From the NCBI GenBank assembly GCA_030762175.1, contig CM060842.1:51180501-51244500 (forward strand): DNA of 64,000 bases, read 5' to 3'. This document shows positions 11,786 to 23,797 of this stretch, piece by piece. This DNA is from Metallyticus violacea. Taxonomy: Eukaryota; Arthropoda; Insecta; Mantodea; Metallyticidae. The position numbers were made by a program, and so were the translations under genes. How positions within the stretch are numbered: position 1 is the first letter of the stretch; every line of letters begins with the position of its first letter. Under the pieces are notes generated by a model. That model did not search any database. It saw only the letters and a program-made list of their open reading frames with translations, and was not told where the DNA came from.

Positions 11786-12500
11786 CAAGAAGCCACTGCT
11801 TCATTCTCTTGTTTCTGTTGATGACACAGATATGATGACATTTCGCTAGAAAATCTGTGTGCACGAGAGCGTATAAATGTTTTGTAGTCAGTTGAAGAAC
11901 CTTACTCTGTGGCAGTGCACAAATGTTGAATTCTAACATCACTCTCACTAACTTGCAGCAATGATGTACTCCACTTGGTTCCATGTGACCTATTTCGTAA
12001 TTTGCGTTAATGTCATAAGTCAGCGCTGATGTCTTCCAAGACGATGGTGAAAAACAAACCATATGGGCAAACTGAGGAAAGTCAACAAATGACACTGTCA
12101 TTAGAACAAACCTCAAGTTCGCGTCATCTCTTTTATCAGAAACAAAAGCAGATCCCCTTTTTATTTAAGAATTATTTACAAATACATCTCACCTTAAAAC
12201 AGTGAAATATACTTAGCTCAATACAACATAAAAACATTAACATTTAACAAAAGTTAGCGGCAAACTTAGTTCTGTATCATTTTCTTCCTCGTCTCTGTTG
12301 TGGTCTCCTGTGAATTTCCGAGAGGGCAGTAAGAGTCTCGTAACTAACATCATTATTGTGAAGATGCATCTCTCAAACAAGCTCTTGATGCATGTACAAA
12401 ATTCGGCAAATGGCTTCCTTCATGATTACTGGAATATTTTTGTTATTTTTTCTTATGGGTTTTCAGCCACCTTACCCTGTTTAATTGTTCAGTGTCTGTT
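11786..12500. other. AT-rich interval
   Basis: Nothing recognisable. Confidence 0.5.
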
Positions 12501-12722
12501 CTCGTGGTGCAGTGGTAACGAACCATTCTTGCCTTGTAGACCCAAGATCGCTGGTTCAATCCCGGCCAGGATCAATTGACTTTTCGGGCATAAAACCCTA
12601 AATATGGCTTTCTTTGGAAGGGAAGTAAACCGTGTCGTACTATAGGCAGTTCCACGTCAAATTGATTGGGACTTGAGGTGTTAAAAGAGTGTCCGTAAAT
12701 AAACCAAATCAACAACAATAAT
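12501..12722 (+). mobile_element. SINE-1 copy with intact tRNA-like head
   Basis: This copy keeps the tRNA-like head. The A-box-like region (GTGGTGCAGTGGTAACG) is at 12504-12520, then CTTGCCTTGTAGACCCAAGA, then the B-box (GGTTCAATCCC) at about 12553-12563. The body is shortened relative to the 10.4-kb copy: the segment between AAACCGTG and AAATTGATTGGGAC is mostly deleted. The 3' end GTCCGTAAATAAACC passes into a CAA/AAT-rich tail. The copy defines the 5' end of the family. Confidence 0.85.
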
Positions 12723-12947
12723 TGTTCAGCAGCCTCAAAAGAAATAGATTTAAGAAATATTTAACGTATTTGCAACTCCTGGTCTTTTATGAGTAAGAAA
12801 AATTATTTAAAAAATCAATATGAAATATGATTTATCAACTATCCAAATAAATAATAAGTTAACATATTAGTGCTGTTCGAATAGTCGATGAAAACTAACA
12901 GCACTAGGTTCAACGTTACCTTGGCAACATGACGTTCAGGGTTAATG

Positions 12948-13014
12948 TAGACAGGCAGTCGGTCTGTCGGTCGGATAGACAGACGAACGGACGAACGGGC
13001 GGACGGATAGATAT
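12948..13014. repeat. Low-complexity GAC/GGAC-rich tract
   Basis: An imperfect repeat of GACA, GACG and GGAC-type units (for example CGGACGAACGGGCGGACGG), with GTCGGTCTGTCGGTCGG at its start, on a single short patch. It shows strong strand composition bias and has no coding meaning that I can support. Confidence 0.7.
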
Positions 13015-13034
13015 CGGAGAAATATAGTGGAGTT

Positions 13035-13345
13035 TTCAAATCCTCCAGCACGTCACCCTTAAGACTAATTTGCTATCCCATTGGGAGGGGTGCCTTCATT
13101 GTTTACCAAAATCCGTTCCTTGTACAAGTTGTAGTATTTTGGTTCAAATGTTGGCATCTTTTCCCAGATATTCCCTGCTTATAGAGAGAACAAGTCTATT
13201 TCTTTGCAGGATTGGACACTCAAACAGGATATGCGAGGCACATTCCTCGTCCTGTTTGGATATTCTGCAAGTGGGTTCATTCACTTTTCGTAGATGTTTT
13301 CTGAAGTGAACATGTTCAGTAATTAACGCAAGGGTTAATGCACGT
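13035..13345 (-). mobile_element. R1/I-type LINE C-terminal relic, copy B
   Basis: The minus strand shows the same C-terminal segment as the relic at 3826-4310. The reading DEECASHILFECPILQRNR at about 13245-13190 fits the Cys/His tail pattern (ExxxHILxECPxL) found after the RNase H-like region of R1/I-type LINEs. It is followed by LVLSISREYLG and a remnant that the two copies share. It is better preserved than copy A here but lacks copy A's upstream GPS block. Ends are approximate. Confidence 0.65.
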
Positions 13346-13445
13346 GTTTAGAAACAATTACGAAGCTTAGTCTGTGTGTAAGAGTAGTTTTCCTGTTTAA
13401 ATTTGTAAACAAGTGTTCAAAATCATTAAGAAAATATTACTGTTT

Positions 13446-14315
13446 GACAGGGGCTACGCTCATAGAAAGTAAAGCAAAGCTGGACAAACATTACGGCGAA
13501 TCAACATCTTTGCTTAGAATGGCGTTGTAAAGTTTGGTGAGTTTAGGTGGGGGCGAACGAGCACAAAAGAAGTCGATCGTTTCGGATGTTCTGTAGAGAT
13601 TAAAACAGAGCTATTGGAGACTGAAAGTGCGAAAGATTGCTGAAGCTGTGCGCATTTCTACAGTTCGCGTGCATAATATTTTTCATAACATTTGGGGGGG
13701 AGGGGGAAGGCGAGATTGGTGCGCTTGCGATCAATTTGCTTGCGATTGACCAGAAAAGAGAAAGATTTGTCACTCCCGTGCAGAATTTGGAACTGTTTAA
13801 TTGGAAAGTAAGTGAATTTCTGATACAGTCGACTAAACATGGATCCACTACTACACCGGAAACGAAGAAGCAGTTGCAACAGGAGAAAGCTGGAAAGGTG
13901 ATAGTGTTGTAACTACCACGGCATTATTTTAATTGACTTTTTGGAAAATATTACACTATGCTACTCGAGTAATCAAACGACGCAATCATTCTCGCTTGGC
14001 AAAGCAAAAGGTCCTGCTCCATAATGATTACATACTAGCGCCCAAGTCAGCGATTACAACCTCAAAGTTATTGGGGTTAAGATATGAAATGCTACCTCAT
14101 CTCCCCAACTCTCCAGTTTTGGCTACCTCGCAATACTTCCTGTTAAAAAAGTGGCTAGTAGGAGAGAAATTCAATCTACTGAAGCAAGTATGTATTATTC
14201 AGAGCTGAAGAAATTGCAATTTATGAATGTGATATAGAATGAAAGGAGATTAATTTGAAAAACAAAATGTTCCCAAAAATGTTATGTTTCACGGACTTAA
14301 TGGAACGCCCTCATA
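13446..14315 (+). mobile_element. mariner transposase relic, most complete copy
   Basis: The plus strand carries most of a mariner transposase, broken by stops and frameshifts. Blocks in order are: KLDKHYGES (N-terminal part), RKIAEAVRISTVRVHNIFHN (HTH region, about 13632-13690), LLAIDQKRERFVTPVQNLEL (about 13736-13795), TPETKKQLQQ, KQKVLLHNDY (second catalytic block, degraded), then LPHLPNSP and YFLLKK. The last two sit where HPPYSPDLAPxDFFLFP is expected. The aspartates there are replaced, so this copy cannot be catalytic even if the frame were intact. It ends near 14315 in GGAACGCCCTCATA, a decayed form of the terminus at 5159. A short G-rich expansion breaks the frame near 13692. Confidence 0.85.
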
Positions 14316-15094
14316 TGCTACTTTGTTTCGTGACAAATTTGTTAAATTAACGCTTTATAATGACTGCAGCGTTTTTCCAAGTATATCTCTTAAGATTACG
14401 AATACTCTAGATCATTTATTTAATATTTTAATCTGTTATTGTATATGAATCGTTTTCTTCTAGAACATATATGTTGATAATAAATAAAAAAGTAATTCTA
14501 TTGTTTTAGCTTTATATTTCCATTTTCCAATATTTACTAAGAATACAATGTTTCTTAATATGTTTTTGCAACACCAAGCAACAAATTAATCATTTCATAT
14601 CCACTGTATTTATTAGAACTACTCAACAGTAAACTCTCTGTTTTGTCGTAACGATGACAGGGAACAACATATTAATATTCCGTTTGCATTGCCAGATATA
14701 TATTTTATAATCAACAGATTGAGAATTGAAGGAAATAGAGCCTATTATATTTATACAGTATATCCTGAGGCAATAGACGGAAAAAATGCACAAAAGAAGT
14801 ACCGGTTTAGAGAATTGCATATTTACATCTATAAATTAGAAAAAAAAAAATCTTTTCCGGTTCGAAGACGATACAACTCGCAGTACCTACAGAGAGTTAG
14901 TTTCGATACAGGATACAAAATACCAATATCATAAAATAAGTTAATTATTTTACAGTAATGTCATCATTGCTGAATTCTAGGAACTTTTCTTGATGACGTG
15001 CTGGACTTAATGGGCACCAAAAGTCCACAAACGTTCATTCATTGCTGATGAGATGTAATTATTTGCCTTCGTATCTATCAACATTGCTTCATCT

Positions 15095-15128
<34 letters not shown>

Positions 15129-15335
15129 ATGGGCTTGTATTTCGAATTCTGTATCTACAATCTGTTACCAATATTCATTTTATATTCCGCATCGTTTACC
15201 ATTTTCTTCACGTTCACATTTGTCATACCATAATCTGGATGACAAAGCAAATGCCCTCAGTATTAATTTGTACGCGGATTATCTCATAATGGGTAGATAA
15301 CAGCATTGGAGCATCGCCGTTGGAAATGAATTCGT
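14316..15335. other. AT-rich interval with poly-T
   Basis: No element was recognised. A run of 29 T lies at 15098-15126. It may be the poly-A tail of a minus-strand retroposon, but no body was identified downstream. Confidence 0.5.
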
Positions 15336-15800
15336 TTTAACGAAGGCCAAAGAAATCTCTGAGAAAGCTTTCTACGGGAATCAGGAATTTCGCAAACTCG
15401 GCTTAGAATATGCCACTAAATTTTTAAAACTAGAACCCTATAAAATAACTGTAGTTCAGGATTTACACCACGCGATAATGTGAGAGAGTTAATTTCTACA
15501 ATTTGGTGTTGGATAACGTTAATGTTCGTTGTGTTCACCTGTGTTTATATTTTTATTTATTTATTTATTTATTTTTTACGGATGAAGCATGGTTTTATTT
15601 ACATTGCCATTAGCGACACAAAACAATAGATACTGGAGAGCAGAAAAACGCAATCTTGTACACAAAATGCCATTATATGACCAAAAAATTGGTGTTTGGT
15701 GTGCTGTGTAAATCTATGCGCTTGAATTTAAGGGGCTAAGAATATCCGACTCCGCCAAACAATCCCCTTAACCCGGCCATGCCTCCAAACGAGGGTTCGT
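15336..15800 (+). mobile_element. DUF4817-type Tc1/mariner transposase relic
   Basis: The plus strand reads as the middle of a transposase of the insect Tc1/mariner lineage with a DUF4817 helix-turn-helix and a DDE_3 catalytic domain. LKLEPYKITVVQDLHHA (15424-15474) and RVNFYNLVLDNV match the linker before the catalytic domain. TDEAWFYLH (about 15578-15604) matches the first catalytic block, and NNRYW, NLVHKMPLYDQKIGVWCAV the strand after it. The blocks are in different frames, and an ATTT repeat (15551-15574) sits between linker and first catalytic block. The frame ends after GVWCAV, and the element passes into a segment near 15741-15795 similar, in inverted orientation, to one at 22335-22405. 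Confidence 0.8.
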
Positions 15801-16930
15801 AATGTTCAAATAATTCTTTGCTTTCTGAGAGTGAATGATCTACTCCCGTTTATGAAAATCTGTCATTCTTAGAATTTGATGTATAGATAGGTCGCGGAAC
15901 GTAGAAACTGTTCCTGTTAACCTTTTTCATTTTGTCCTCGTAAGCAGCAATGGGGAATATAAATATTGAAATAACTTTTAAAAGCCAAAGACGTATTTAC
16001 CTGCAAATATAAATCGTAAGCAATATAAATTATGTTCTTGTGTGCTCAAACAATGAAGTGGGTGTATCGCGGCCATGTTTGTAGCACTGTAAACAATCGG
16101 AAGTAATTTAACCAGCTGCAAGTTTGATACCAGCCATGGCTGTTTGTGTACTCTTGTGGTGAGGGTGTTAATCTCCAACTTTAATCTGACTAAAGGAAGG
16201 GAAGGGAGAATTATTGCCCAGGTGCGCAAGCAGAGCATGAGGTATCGGTTTCCTTTTGGCTTCTGTTCTCTTCAGACTCGAGTACAAAAGAAAACAATTT
16301 TACAATTTAAAATAAGAACAAAGGAATGTCCTTAGGATACGAAGACCTAGCAACAAAGAGTTGGGTATCGTGTTTCTCTCCAAACATTTCTATTATTTTT
16401 ATCTCATTCTTATTGCAATCTCACAAACATTTCAAGTAATGTTAATGTTATTTTGGAAAGAAAGAAAGGAGATTTGTAAAATGCTCTAAATTTACTAATT
16501 ACTTCTTTAACATTATATTATTTATTTACTTTGCATTTTTATAGTGTCTTGTTAGGAAATATTTTAGTAAAAAATATAATAGACATTTTTCTGTTAACGC
16601 ACCGAACGGAACATATTGTAAAGCTCGACTGTTGTTGCTATGAGGTCAAGTAATTTTGTACGTCACAGCTCTCTTTTCAATATTTTGAAGAATGGTCCAG
16701 TTTAAGTGCCACTTTTGGATTTATGAAATGATTAATTTAGCCTTAGGAAGCGACCTTAAGCATTAAGAAAAAACAATCATGTTTTCCTCCATTAGTAGTG
16801 GTAGTAGTATTTACTGTTATAAAATTGTATATGCACATTACAAATATATTTTATGCCCCGTACATGCATTAGAAATGGAAAAAATAATTATACAAATAAA
16901 ACTATAATAATAAATAAATAAATATAAAAA
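15801..16930. other. AT-rich interval
   Basis: Nothing recognisable. Opposing frames at 15978-16335 resemble no known family. Confidence 0.45.
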
Positions 16931-17470
16931 TGAGAAGGATGTTTACAGATATATGAATTAACTGTGTTGAAAGTTTAGGAAGATTCATAATTCCACAGAA
17001 AATTCTTCCTGATGTGTGACCTTTCCCAATATCTCTTAGGTCATAAAGCAAACTTATGTTAATGTCATGTAATATACATTTTTTGTCTTGTTTGTGGAAT
17101 TCTTTTGCCTCTGAATTCATAAAATCATGATTACTGTCATATTGCAAATGAATGTCATTGTGCAGCCTATACCAGATAATGTAACAGAGCCCTGATAAGT
17201 TTTATAAAAAATACATTTACTTAGTGCAGAGTGTAATAAAGATATACTTATTATTTCATAATGAAAATCACTGCAATCATTAGCTTTCTCTATTTAATAT
17301 TGTTCTATTAAATATTTCAGTGCGATGAGCTAGGTCCAGAAGCATGCTTTTCTCCTATGTTTAGCTTGGGTGTAACACACTTATTTGTTGAGTTAACAGA
17401 ATTTGGATTAACTACGTTTGTTCTTTTCTTAAACCTATTCTTACTTCTTGGCATTTTATTGTTAATAAAC
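16931..17470 (-). mobile_element. Mutator-like (MULE) transposase N-terminal relic
   Basis: Two minus-strand readings fit the N-terminal part of insect Mutator-like transposases. One begins MPRSKNRFKKR at 17454, the start typical of this group, and ends at a stop near 17317. The second (17147 down to 16902) contains YDLRDIGKGHTSGRIFCGIM followed by NLP, matching the family pattern YxxRxIGKGxxxxxxFCGxMNxP. The rest of the transposase is missing. The order and orientation of the two blocks agree with one decayed element. The family call rests on recollection of the conserved pattern, not on a search. Confidence 0.55.
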
Positions 17471-17474
17471 CAAA

Positions 17475-18890
17475 ACAAAAAATAAGAAGAACTGGCTCCA
17501 CCACACATAAAAAATTAGCGAATTATAAAATTTATACTATGTGCTTGATTCATGAAGAAGGTTAACAAATAGGTTAAATGTTGGAGGGCTGCCAACAGCT
17601 TTATAAATAAAAAGAGGGAGGAATAAAAAGAGCATTAAAATTATAACCAGATATTTCTAATAGAAAGAAAGCCACAGGAGTCCAAAGTTTTTTACATTTC
17701 TGGCAGTTCACTATCATTTCGATAGATGGAGCATATTTAAAAATAAAAACACAGTATTAAAATTCCTCAAACATATCAAGTATTATATATCGTTTTAACT
17801 GAGAAGCTCCAAAGAACAATAACAAATAAAAAACAGAATGTTGACCTCCTTAACACATAGGAAATGACATTTCTCTAATATATTGCTACATATTTCCTCC
17901 ATCATCCACAGCCAAGTCATGCTAATGAAATTACATGTAGGTGGTGAGATGTAATCAGTTAGATAATTTTGTACGTAAAGGTATACTATGGGAAAGGAGG
18001 CTTTCTTATTGGCTTAGGGTTAAACTTTATGCCAGTTTGGCTTTTATGCTCTGCAAAACATTTTTCCAAAGGAGACGTTACGTTCCCAATTTCGTGCTCG
18101 AACACACTTGACGGTGTTATTGGCAAGGAATGTCACAGAAAGTGTAGCTCGTAAATGAAATTGGTTTAAAAGCAGATATATTTACTGTCGATGTTGGGAA
18201 TTAAATTGAAATGTCGTACAAGTGGTTAGGTTAGCCCTAGGATGGGAGCAATCATGGGTGTGCAATTTTAAATAGACTGCCATAAGAATTTCTAAGCACA
18301 AGTTTTTGACCGTACTCACCAACTTCTGGCTCTTTCCCAAGCTGACAATCACGTTGAAGGGTAGACATAATTCAGGAGATTGAAACCAAGGTGCAGAAGA
18401 GCCCTCCCAACTTATGAATTTTATAGTGAATTTCGGGTGGCATCTATTTTTTTATTAAAAATTCTAATATGGTTATCTCTGAATAAAGATAGGCTTTTAT
18501 ATGTGTTCAGTTTCGCTGTGCATTTACTTGCTTTACTAAACATATGAACCACAATAAACGACACATGATAGCGGGATCACGTGGTGTGGTTAACACTTCC
18601 GAAGCATAGAGAGGAAATGTGTGCAATTAACACCTTGGTCAGTAACGAACCTGGATCGACGGTTCTCCAGTAAACAAGGGTGTCAATATAAATCGATATA
18701 ATCAAACAAACAACCTCAAATAGGGAAAAAGCAAGGTTATGGTCTTTCTGGATAATTTTAATATTTTCCTTTGCAATACGTTCGGAAAATAAATCAGGGT
18801 ACGATCTTAAATGCCTAGGTTTTTATGTATTATCACTAGAAACATAAAGGAACATACCGCACACTAGTAGTGATGGCGTAAATATAAACA
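17475..18890. other. AT-rich interval
   Basis: Nothing recognisable on either strand. Confidence 0.5.
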
Positions 18891-18894
18891 GTAA

Positions 18895-19120
18895 TAAACA
18901 AACAAGACTAGACGGTGGCGGTAACTGAGTCACAAAGGAATGAGAGAATGGGGGAGAGACCTTAGACCTAATCTAGACAAGCCTACTAACTACCCAGGAT
19001 CTCCGATGGAGAAAAATCCCTTTAATAAATCCGGGAATCAAGCCCGAGACTCTGGGAATAGAAGAAAGGAACTCAGGTCGCTAGACTGCACATTTCGCCT
19101 AAACTTTCTCTAAACGCCAC
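18895..19120 (-). mobile_element. Possible tRNA-derived SINE relic
   Basis: On the minus strand, an A-box-like GTGCAGTCTAGCGACCTGAG (about 19092-19073) and a B-box-like GGGCTTGATTCCCGG (about 19047-19033) lie at tRNA-like spacing, followed by a body GC-richer than its surroundings. No second copy of this family is visible in the window, and the ends are undefined. Confidence 0.35.
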
Positions 19121-21034
19121 CTTTATCGTTTCAGTAGAAACCAAGGACTCTTCCGATGCACATAGTCTGTTATTGCACCATGGAGCTATACCCACAAAGC
19201 GATCAAGACAATAGAACAACACAACGCGTTGGGGTCATCGCTGCAGCCCCACTTCTGTAGTTAGTGTATGCTGAGGGCAATAAATTACCTCTAACATGTG
19301 TAAACATGTTTATATACAAGATAGCTCTCCATTAATGGTAATAGTCTATTATATGACATCCTCCAAATGTATGCAGCGATAATTCAGAGCATAAAGTACA
19401 ATCTTTTAGACACCTGCAGTTTGAAGATGCCTAAATTTGCATTTACACTTAGGAAATAAAACAGAAAGTATTTAAAACGGTTCTTATTTGCTTAAAGAGA
19501 TTTAACTGGTAAGTTCTGAAAGGTTTAAATACTGTAAACTTACTTTTCAACCTAAGCATAATAACTGTAAAGGAATACACGTAAACTAAATATTGTGTCT
19601 ACACACCTTTATTAACAGTAACATTATTCGTTTGGCGACTCTCTTTTTACAACTTTACAATTGATGAACTGTATTCTAATGGGATACAAGGTCATTATAC
19701 TTAACACGAATTACTTTAAAATGTCAATATAATGTTGCATACTAGCGCAATATATTACTCTGTTCTATTCTTCCTTTATCATTCCTCATTATAAACGCAT
19801 AATAATATTTATAGTTATTTATGTCACTAGTTCATACAGTGCATTTTTGGACGAGTGTGAAGTTAAGAAGCGAGGTGAAATCAATGAAAATAACTTTAGA
19901 AACGTGTATCATACAATGTTTTTCTGGATTAACAGAAAATTTATAGTAAATAAATACTTCAAGATGGAAAAGTTATAAGATAGATTTCATGACCGTCTAA
20001 ACACACCATAATCAACAAAAGTTGAATGCTACATGTAAGCAATGAGTATTATATATATAACTATAAAAATACGGGTTAAAATGTGAACATGAATGTTAAG
20101 TTTATTACTTATTTGTGTACCATGCAATGTTTACGTCATTCATTTCTAACTGAATGAAGACAGTACACTGAAAATGGCAATTATTTTTCGAAGCATAAAT
20201 CGAATAGCAACCAATAATGTAACTAATTGTTTTCCATAGACACTAACAACAATTTGAAGAATTGTAACTTTACAGACTGTCTGGGAAAAAATATTTTTTG
20301 GCACTCAGTACTCACCATATTGACTCTTGTTCAAGTGGTCGGAATTACGTTAATATATTATAGGTTATTCACGATTTACTATAACACAATCACTCGCAAG
20401 AACAAATATATACTTGCTTGTAAAATAAACTAGTAATAATTTGAATTTGCTTTGTTCCTAATGTGCACAAGCATTTCACAACACACAATAATAAAGACTG
20501 CTGTAATGACTAAAAAAGAAAAAGCAAACGAATACACTAGGCGCTTTCAGAAAGAAAATGAAAGAAAACAAAAAACAAAAGAACAATAAAAGTTAGTTTT
20601 TAACTCAGGCCACCTTAGATGGGGGTAGTAGTGTTGCAGTGAGGTTAACTTGTATGCAGTGCTGCTCTCTGACGTGTATCATCCTTTACTTTTCCCCCTC
20701 GACCACAGCTTTACGTCATTCTGAAATGCACAAAATAAGAATGCCGTAACTCAAGCTTACGTTTCCATTGCTCCTCTGGCCGTTTGTTATTATATCTTAT
20801 CATGGAATGCTAAACACAATATTTATAAAAAATTATTAAAAAAATAGGAAAATAAAACATGCTCAAAGCATCTGTCTGTATTATGTACGCTTTCTCTTTA
20901 TTCTACTCTACATTGGAATTCTGCATGTAAGTGGCAGTGAGTAATATGAATACATTTATTACATAAATAATTTGGAATTTGTTTTAATGAGTTTTGTCTA
21001 TTTCCAAGAATACAATGAAACTTTTTAATAATTA
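19121..21034. other. AT-rich interval
   Basis: Nothing recognisable. A 68-codon frame at 20227-20433 is AT-driven. Confidence 0.5.
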
Positions 21035-21042
21035 ACAGTAAA

Positions 21043-21089
<47 letters not shown>
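21035..21089. repeat. (TTA)n microsatellite
   Basis: About 18 ATT units, uninterrupted. No SINE body was recognised on either side. Confidence 0.9.
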
Positions 21090-21090
<1 letters not shown>

Positions 21091-21550
21091 AAATATTATT
21101 TTTCTCATTTTGTGGCATATACCTTCTTTATTTAGGTTCTGAAGGTACACGAAATAAAAATAAATTAACGGTAGAAAATAACAATTTTCTTCTGTTTTAA
21201 AACTGATTAGATATTGCATACTTATTTTGCAATCGCTAAATACAAAACATTCTCGCTTTGAACTTAGAGCAGTACATTTTAGAGCTTTGTACCTGATAAA
21301 ATATGGACGGATCAGTTGGCTAAAACATTTGATTACTACTACTGTAGACCCAAGCTCAAAAATCGGTACCGGGAGTAGTATTTGTGATATATAATTTTTC
21401 TTTATTTTTTCGGAGTTTTCTTGTTTTCCCGATACTATTTACCAACACTCTATTTTTCCTTTTCTGCATATTCATTTCATTTAGATGGCTAACCGCCATT
21501 TCAGCGAAGTTCATAATATCTATAGATCATTGTGAATTCTTCAACCCATG

Positions 21551-22410
21551 TCATGTACAAACCTGAGTATGTATTTTAACCCCGGGGTTGATATCTGTGG
21601 CACTTCGACACCGAAGGCTCACACTGGACGAAGTTGTATGTGAACAGCATACAGATACATAACCCTCGTTTAGACGAGTGGCCAGCTTAACGAAGATTTG
21701 CTTGACATCGGAAAACAAGTTGTTTGACGGTGGAGTTGGATAATCATAGACCCTTAAATACAAGTGCACAGCTTTCTACAGCAAACTAAACACCAATTTT
21801 TTGGTCAATAATTACATTTCGTGTACAAGTTTGGGTTCTCCTGTACTCCAATATCTATTATTTGCATGATCATGTAAATAAATCCATGTTTCGTCACAAA
21901 AAAAAAATTATGGTCAGGAGAGCGAACATTAACAATGCCCATTACCCATGTGCCGGAATTAACCTTTAAAATTTTAGTGGCATTCTATGCCAAAGTTTGC
22001 GAAATTCCTGATTCCTGTGCAAGCTTTCTTCGTTGTAACTTTTCTCCGATGTCCTCCGTAAGAACACGGCGTTTTACTTTTGGTTTCTTATCAAGAACAG
22101 ATCCCGTTTCCCTAAATCTATTCACGAGACAACGAACCGTATCTCTATGAGGCGGAGAAACAGCAAGGAATCTGTTAATAAATCGCCGTCTCACTTATCC
22201 ATTCGAAGTTGTTGTCACACAGAAATCATACATGAAGATTCTGTGTGATAATTCTGAAGTAACGTTCATCTGCCCTACAGCACAAAGACTTCGCGTCAGC
22301 ACACGAAGAGATATTGGAGGGGGAAACAGAACCGGTTAGATACAGGGCAGGCAAAAAATCCCCGTTAAGCCGGTCACGCATCCAAATGAACACTCTATAG
22401 AACTAGCGTT
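21551..22410 (-). mobile_element. DUF4817-type Tc1/mariner transposase relic with N-terminus
   Basis: The minus strand holds an N-terminal block at 22194-21985: RRRFINRFLAVSPPHRDTVR, then NRFRETGSVLDKKPKVKRR, then VLTEDIGEKL and SGISQT. This matches the DUF4817-type helix-turn-helix and the start of its linker. Further along (about 21900-21770) the readings DETWIYLHDHANNRYW and KLVHEM followed by a decayed GVxCAV correspond to the first catalytic block. The part from linker to first D is partly deleted. At 22335-22405, upstream of the N-terminus, a segment resembles in inverted orientation the sequence downstream of the 15.4-kb relic, suggesting a terminal inverted repeat. The last third of the catalytic domain is not recognised. 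Confidence 0.8.
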
Positions 22411-22761
22411 TGCGTAGGGTTTCTTCATTTTCACATGCGCGGAACAACCTGCTTCCAAACAGGCTAAATACTTCAAGGTTTATACCCAATTTGTTCCACA
22501 TTTTATCCTTGTTGGTTCAGCGGATTGACTATCAGTTCGACTCCCAGTGGAAACGCTATCTCGTTTTAAATTTTTCTAAGTACACCGCGGCTGCATATTA
22601 TATGTACCAAGGATTCCTGCGTGCAAAATAGTTTTGAAATTCTTATTCATCTACTAAGATTGAATTCTACAGTATCTAGCAGTAATTCACAACAAATTAC
22701 ACTGCAGAGAACGAGTTTTACTCAACATTTCCGAAAGTTTGAGGTTCATTCCGATGCATGT

Positions 22762-23010
22762 CAGTCCTGGTAGTCTAGTGGTAACCATACTTACCTCATA
22801 GGCCCAAGATTGCAGGTCCAATCTCGATCAGGGGTTTTCCGGGCGTAAAAATCTTAAGTATAGCTTCTTTCGGAAGGAAAGTAAAGCTGTGGGTCCCATG
22901 TCATAGATTTACGGCATGTATAAGAATCTTAAGCCTATAAAAAGAGGCCTCTGAGCAAAATTTTTTGCCCTGAGTTGTTAAAGAGTGTCCGTAATTTTTT
23001 TTAAAAAAAT
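22762..23010 (+). mobile_element. SINE-1 copy, diverged
   Basis: Full-length copy with tRNA-like head: the A-box-like TGGTAGTCTAGTGGTAACC is at about 22769-22787, and CATAGGCCCAAGATTGC and a decayed B-box GGTCCAATCTCG are at about 22796-22825. The shared body follows (GGGCGTAAAAATCTTAAGTA, CCTCTGAGCAAAATTT). It ends GTGTCCGTAA followed by T and A runs. More substitutions than in the 10.4-kb copy, so probably older. Confidence 0.87.
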
Positions 23011-23797
23011 TCCGATATTGTTATTAAGGTAACGGTTCCTGCAAGCTGAATAAACTGCTCAAATGTCTTCTTAGTCGAGAAGTTCTTGACTTCACTTTAG
23101 CATATTTTAATTATTGCCTTATAAAAGATTCTTTAAGTTTCTTTTGATAAAAATATAAAATCCTATGTTTTAGTGTAAGAATAATTCATTTTCATCCAAA
23201 GGTCTGAAACCTGTCCAAAGTGTATACTATAGCAAATATTTATACTATTTTGGTCTATAATGTGTGTGAAACATATTTAATAATTACGAAAAAAACTTAA
23301 ATTTTGTTTTATGTTTCATTCAAAGAAATGATGGCTTGAGACCAGTTCAAATTCAAATAGAATTTGAAATTACAGCTCTTAAATGTTAGATAAAATATCA
23401 CATGTTCTCCAGCCATATTGAGAGGGCTAATAAACAAACGAAGGCAGGTGCTATGTAACTTTCACTTAGCTGCCAGCCGGGTAACCGCCAACAACTTCAT
23501 AGACACGAGTGCTTCCATAATATATCGAGTTATATAGCTGCTTTCTAAGGTTGAGTTTATGGTGATGCGCTATCATCATTAATTTACGATAAGCTGAACA
23601 ATGATTGTTAAAAAGTGCCTTATTACTGTGTGATAAATTTTGTGCAGCTTGTGGCCCGCACATTTTATTTCTTACAGACAATATGTACTTCCGTTCTATA
23701 CACATCTGCTATACTTGTCTATCATTGCTTAAAGCACAATAAAACATATTGTTATTTGACGATTTTTGACAAAGAATAAAAAAAAAACATATTTAAG
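23011..23797. other. AT-rich interval
   Basis: Nothing recognisable. Confidence 0.5.

Noticed and set aside
11451..12116. Longest open frame in the window (221 codons, minus strand)
   Set aside because: It crosses a GC-rich island where several frames are open on both strands, has no recognisable domain, and runs into AT-rich sequence on both sides. Openness alone is not evidence here.
21310..21385. Possible SINE-1 head (GTAGACCCAAG followed by a weak B-box)
   Set aside because: Only about 11 bases match the SINE-1 head, and the body that should follow is absent.
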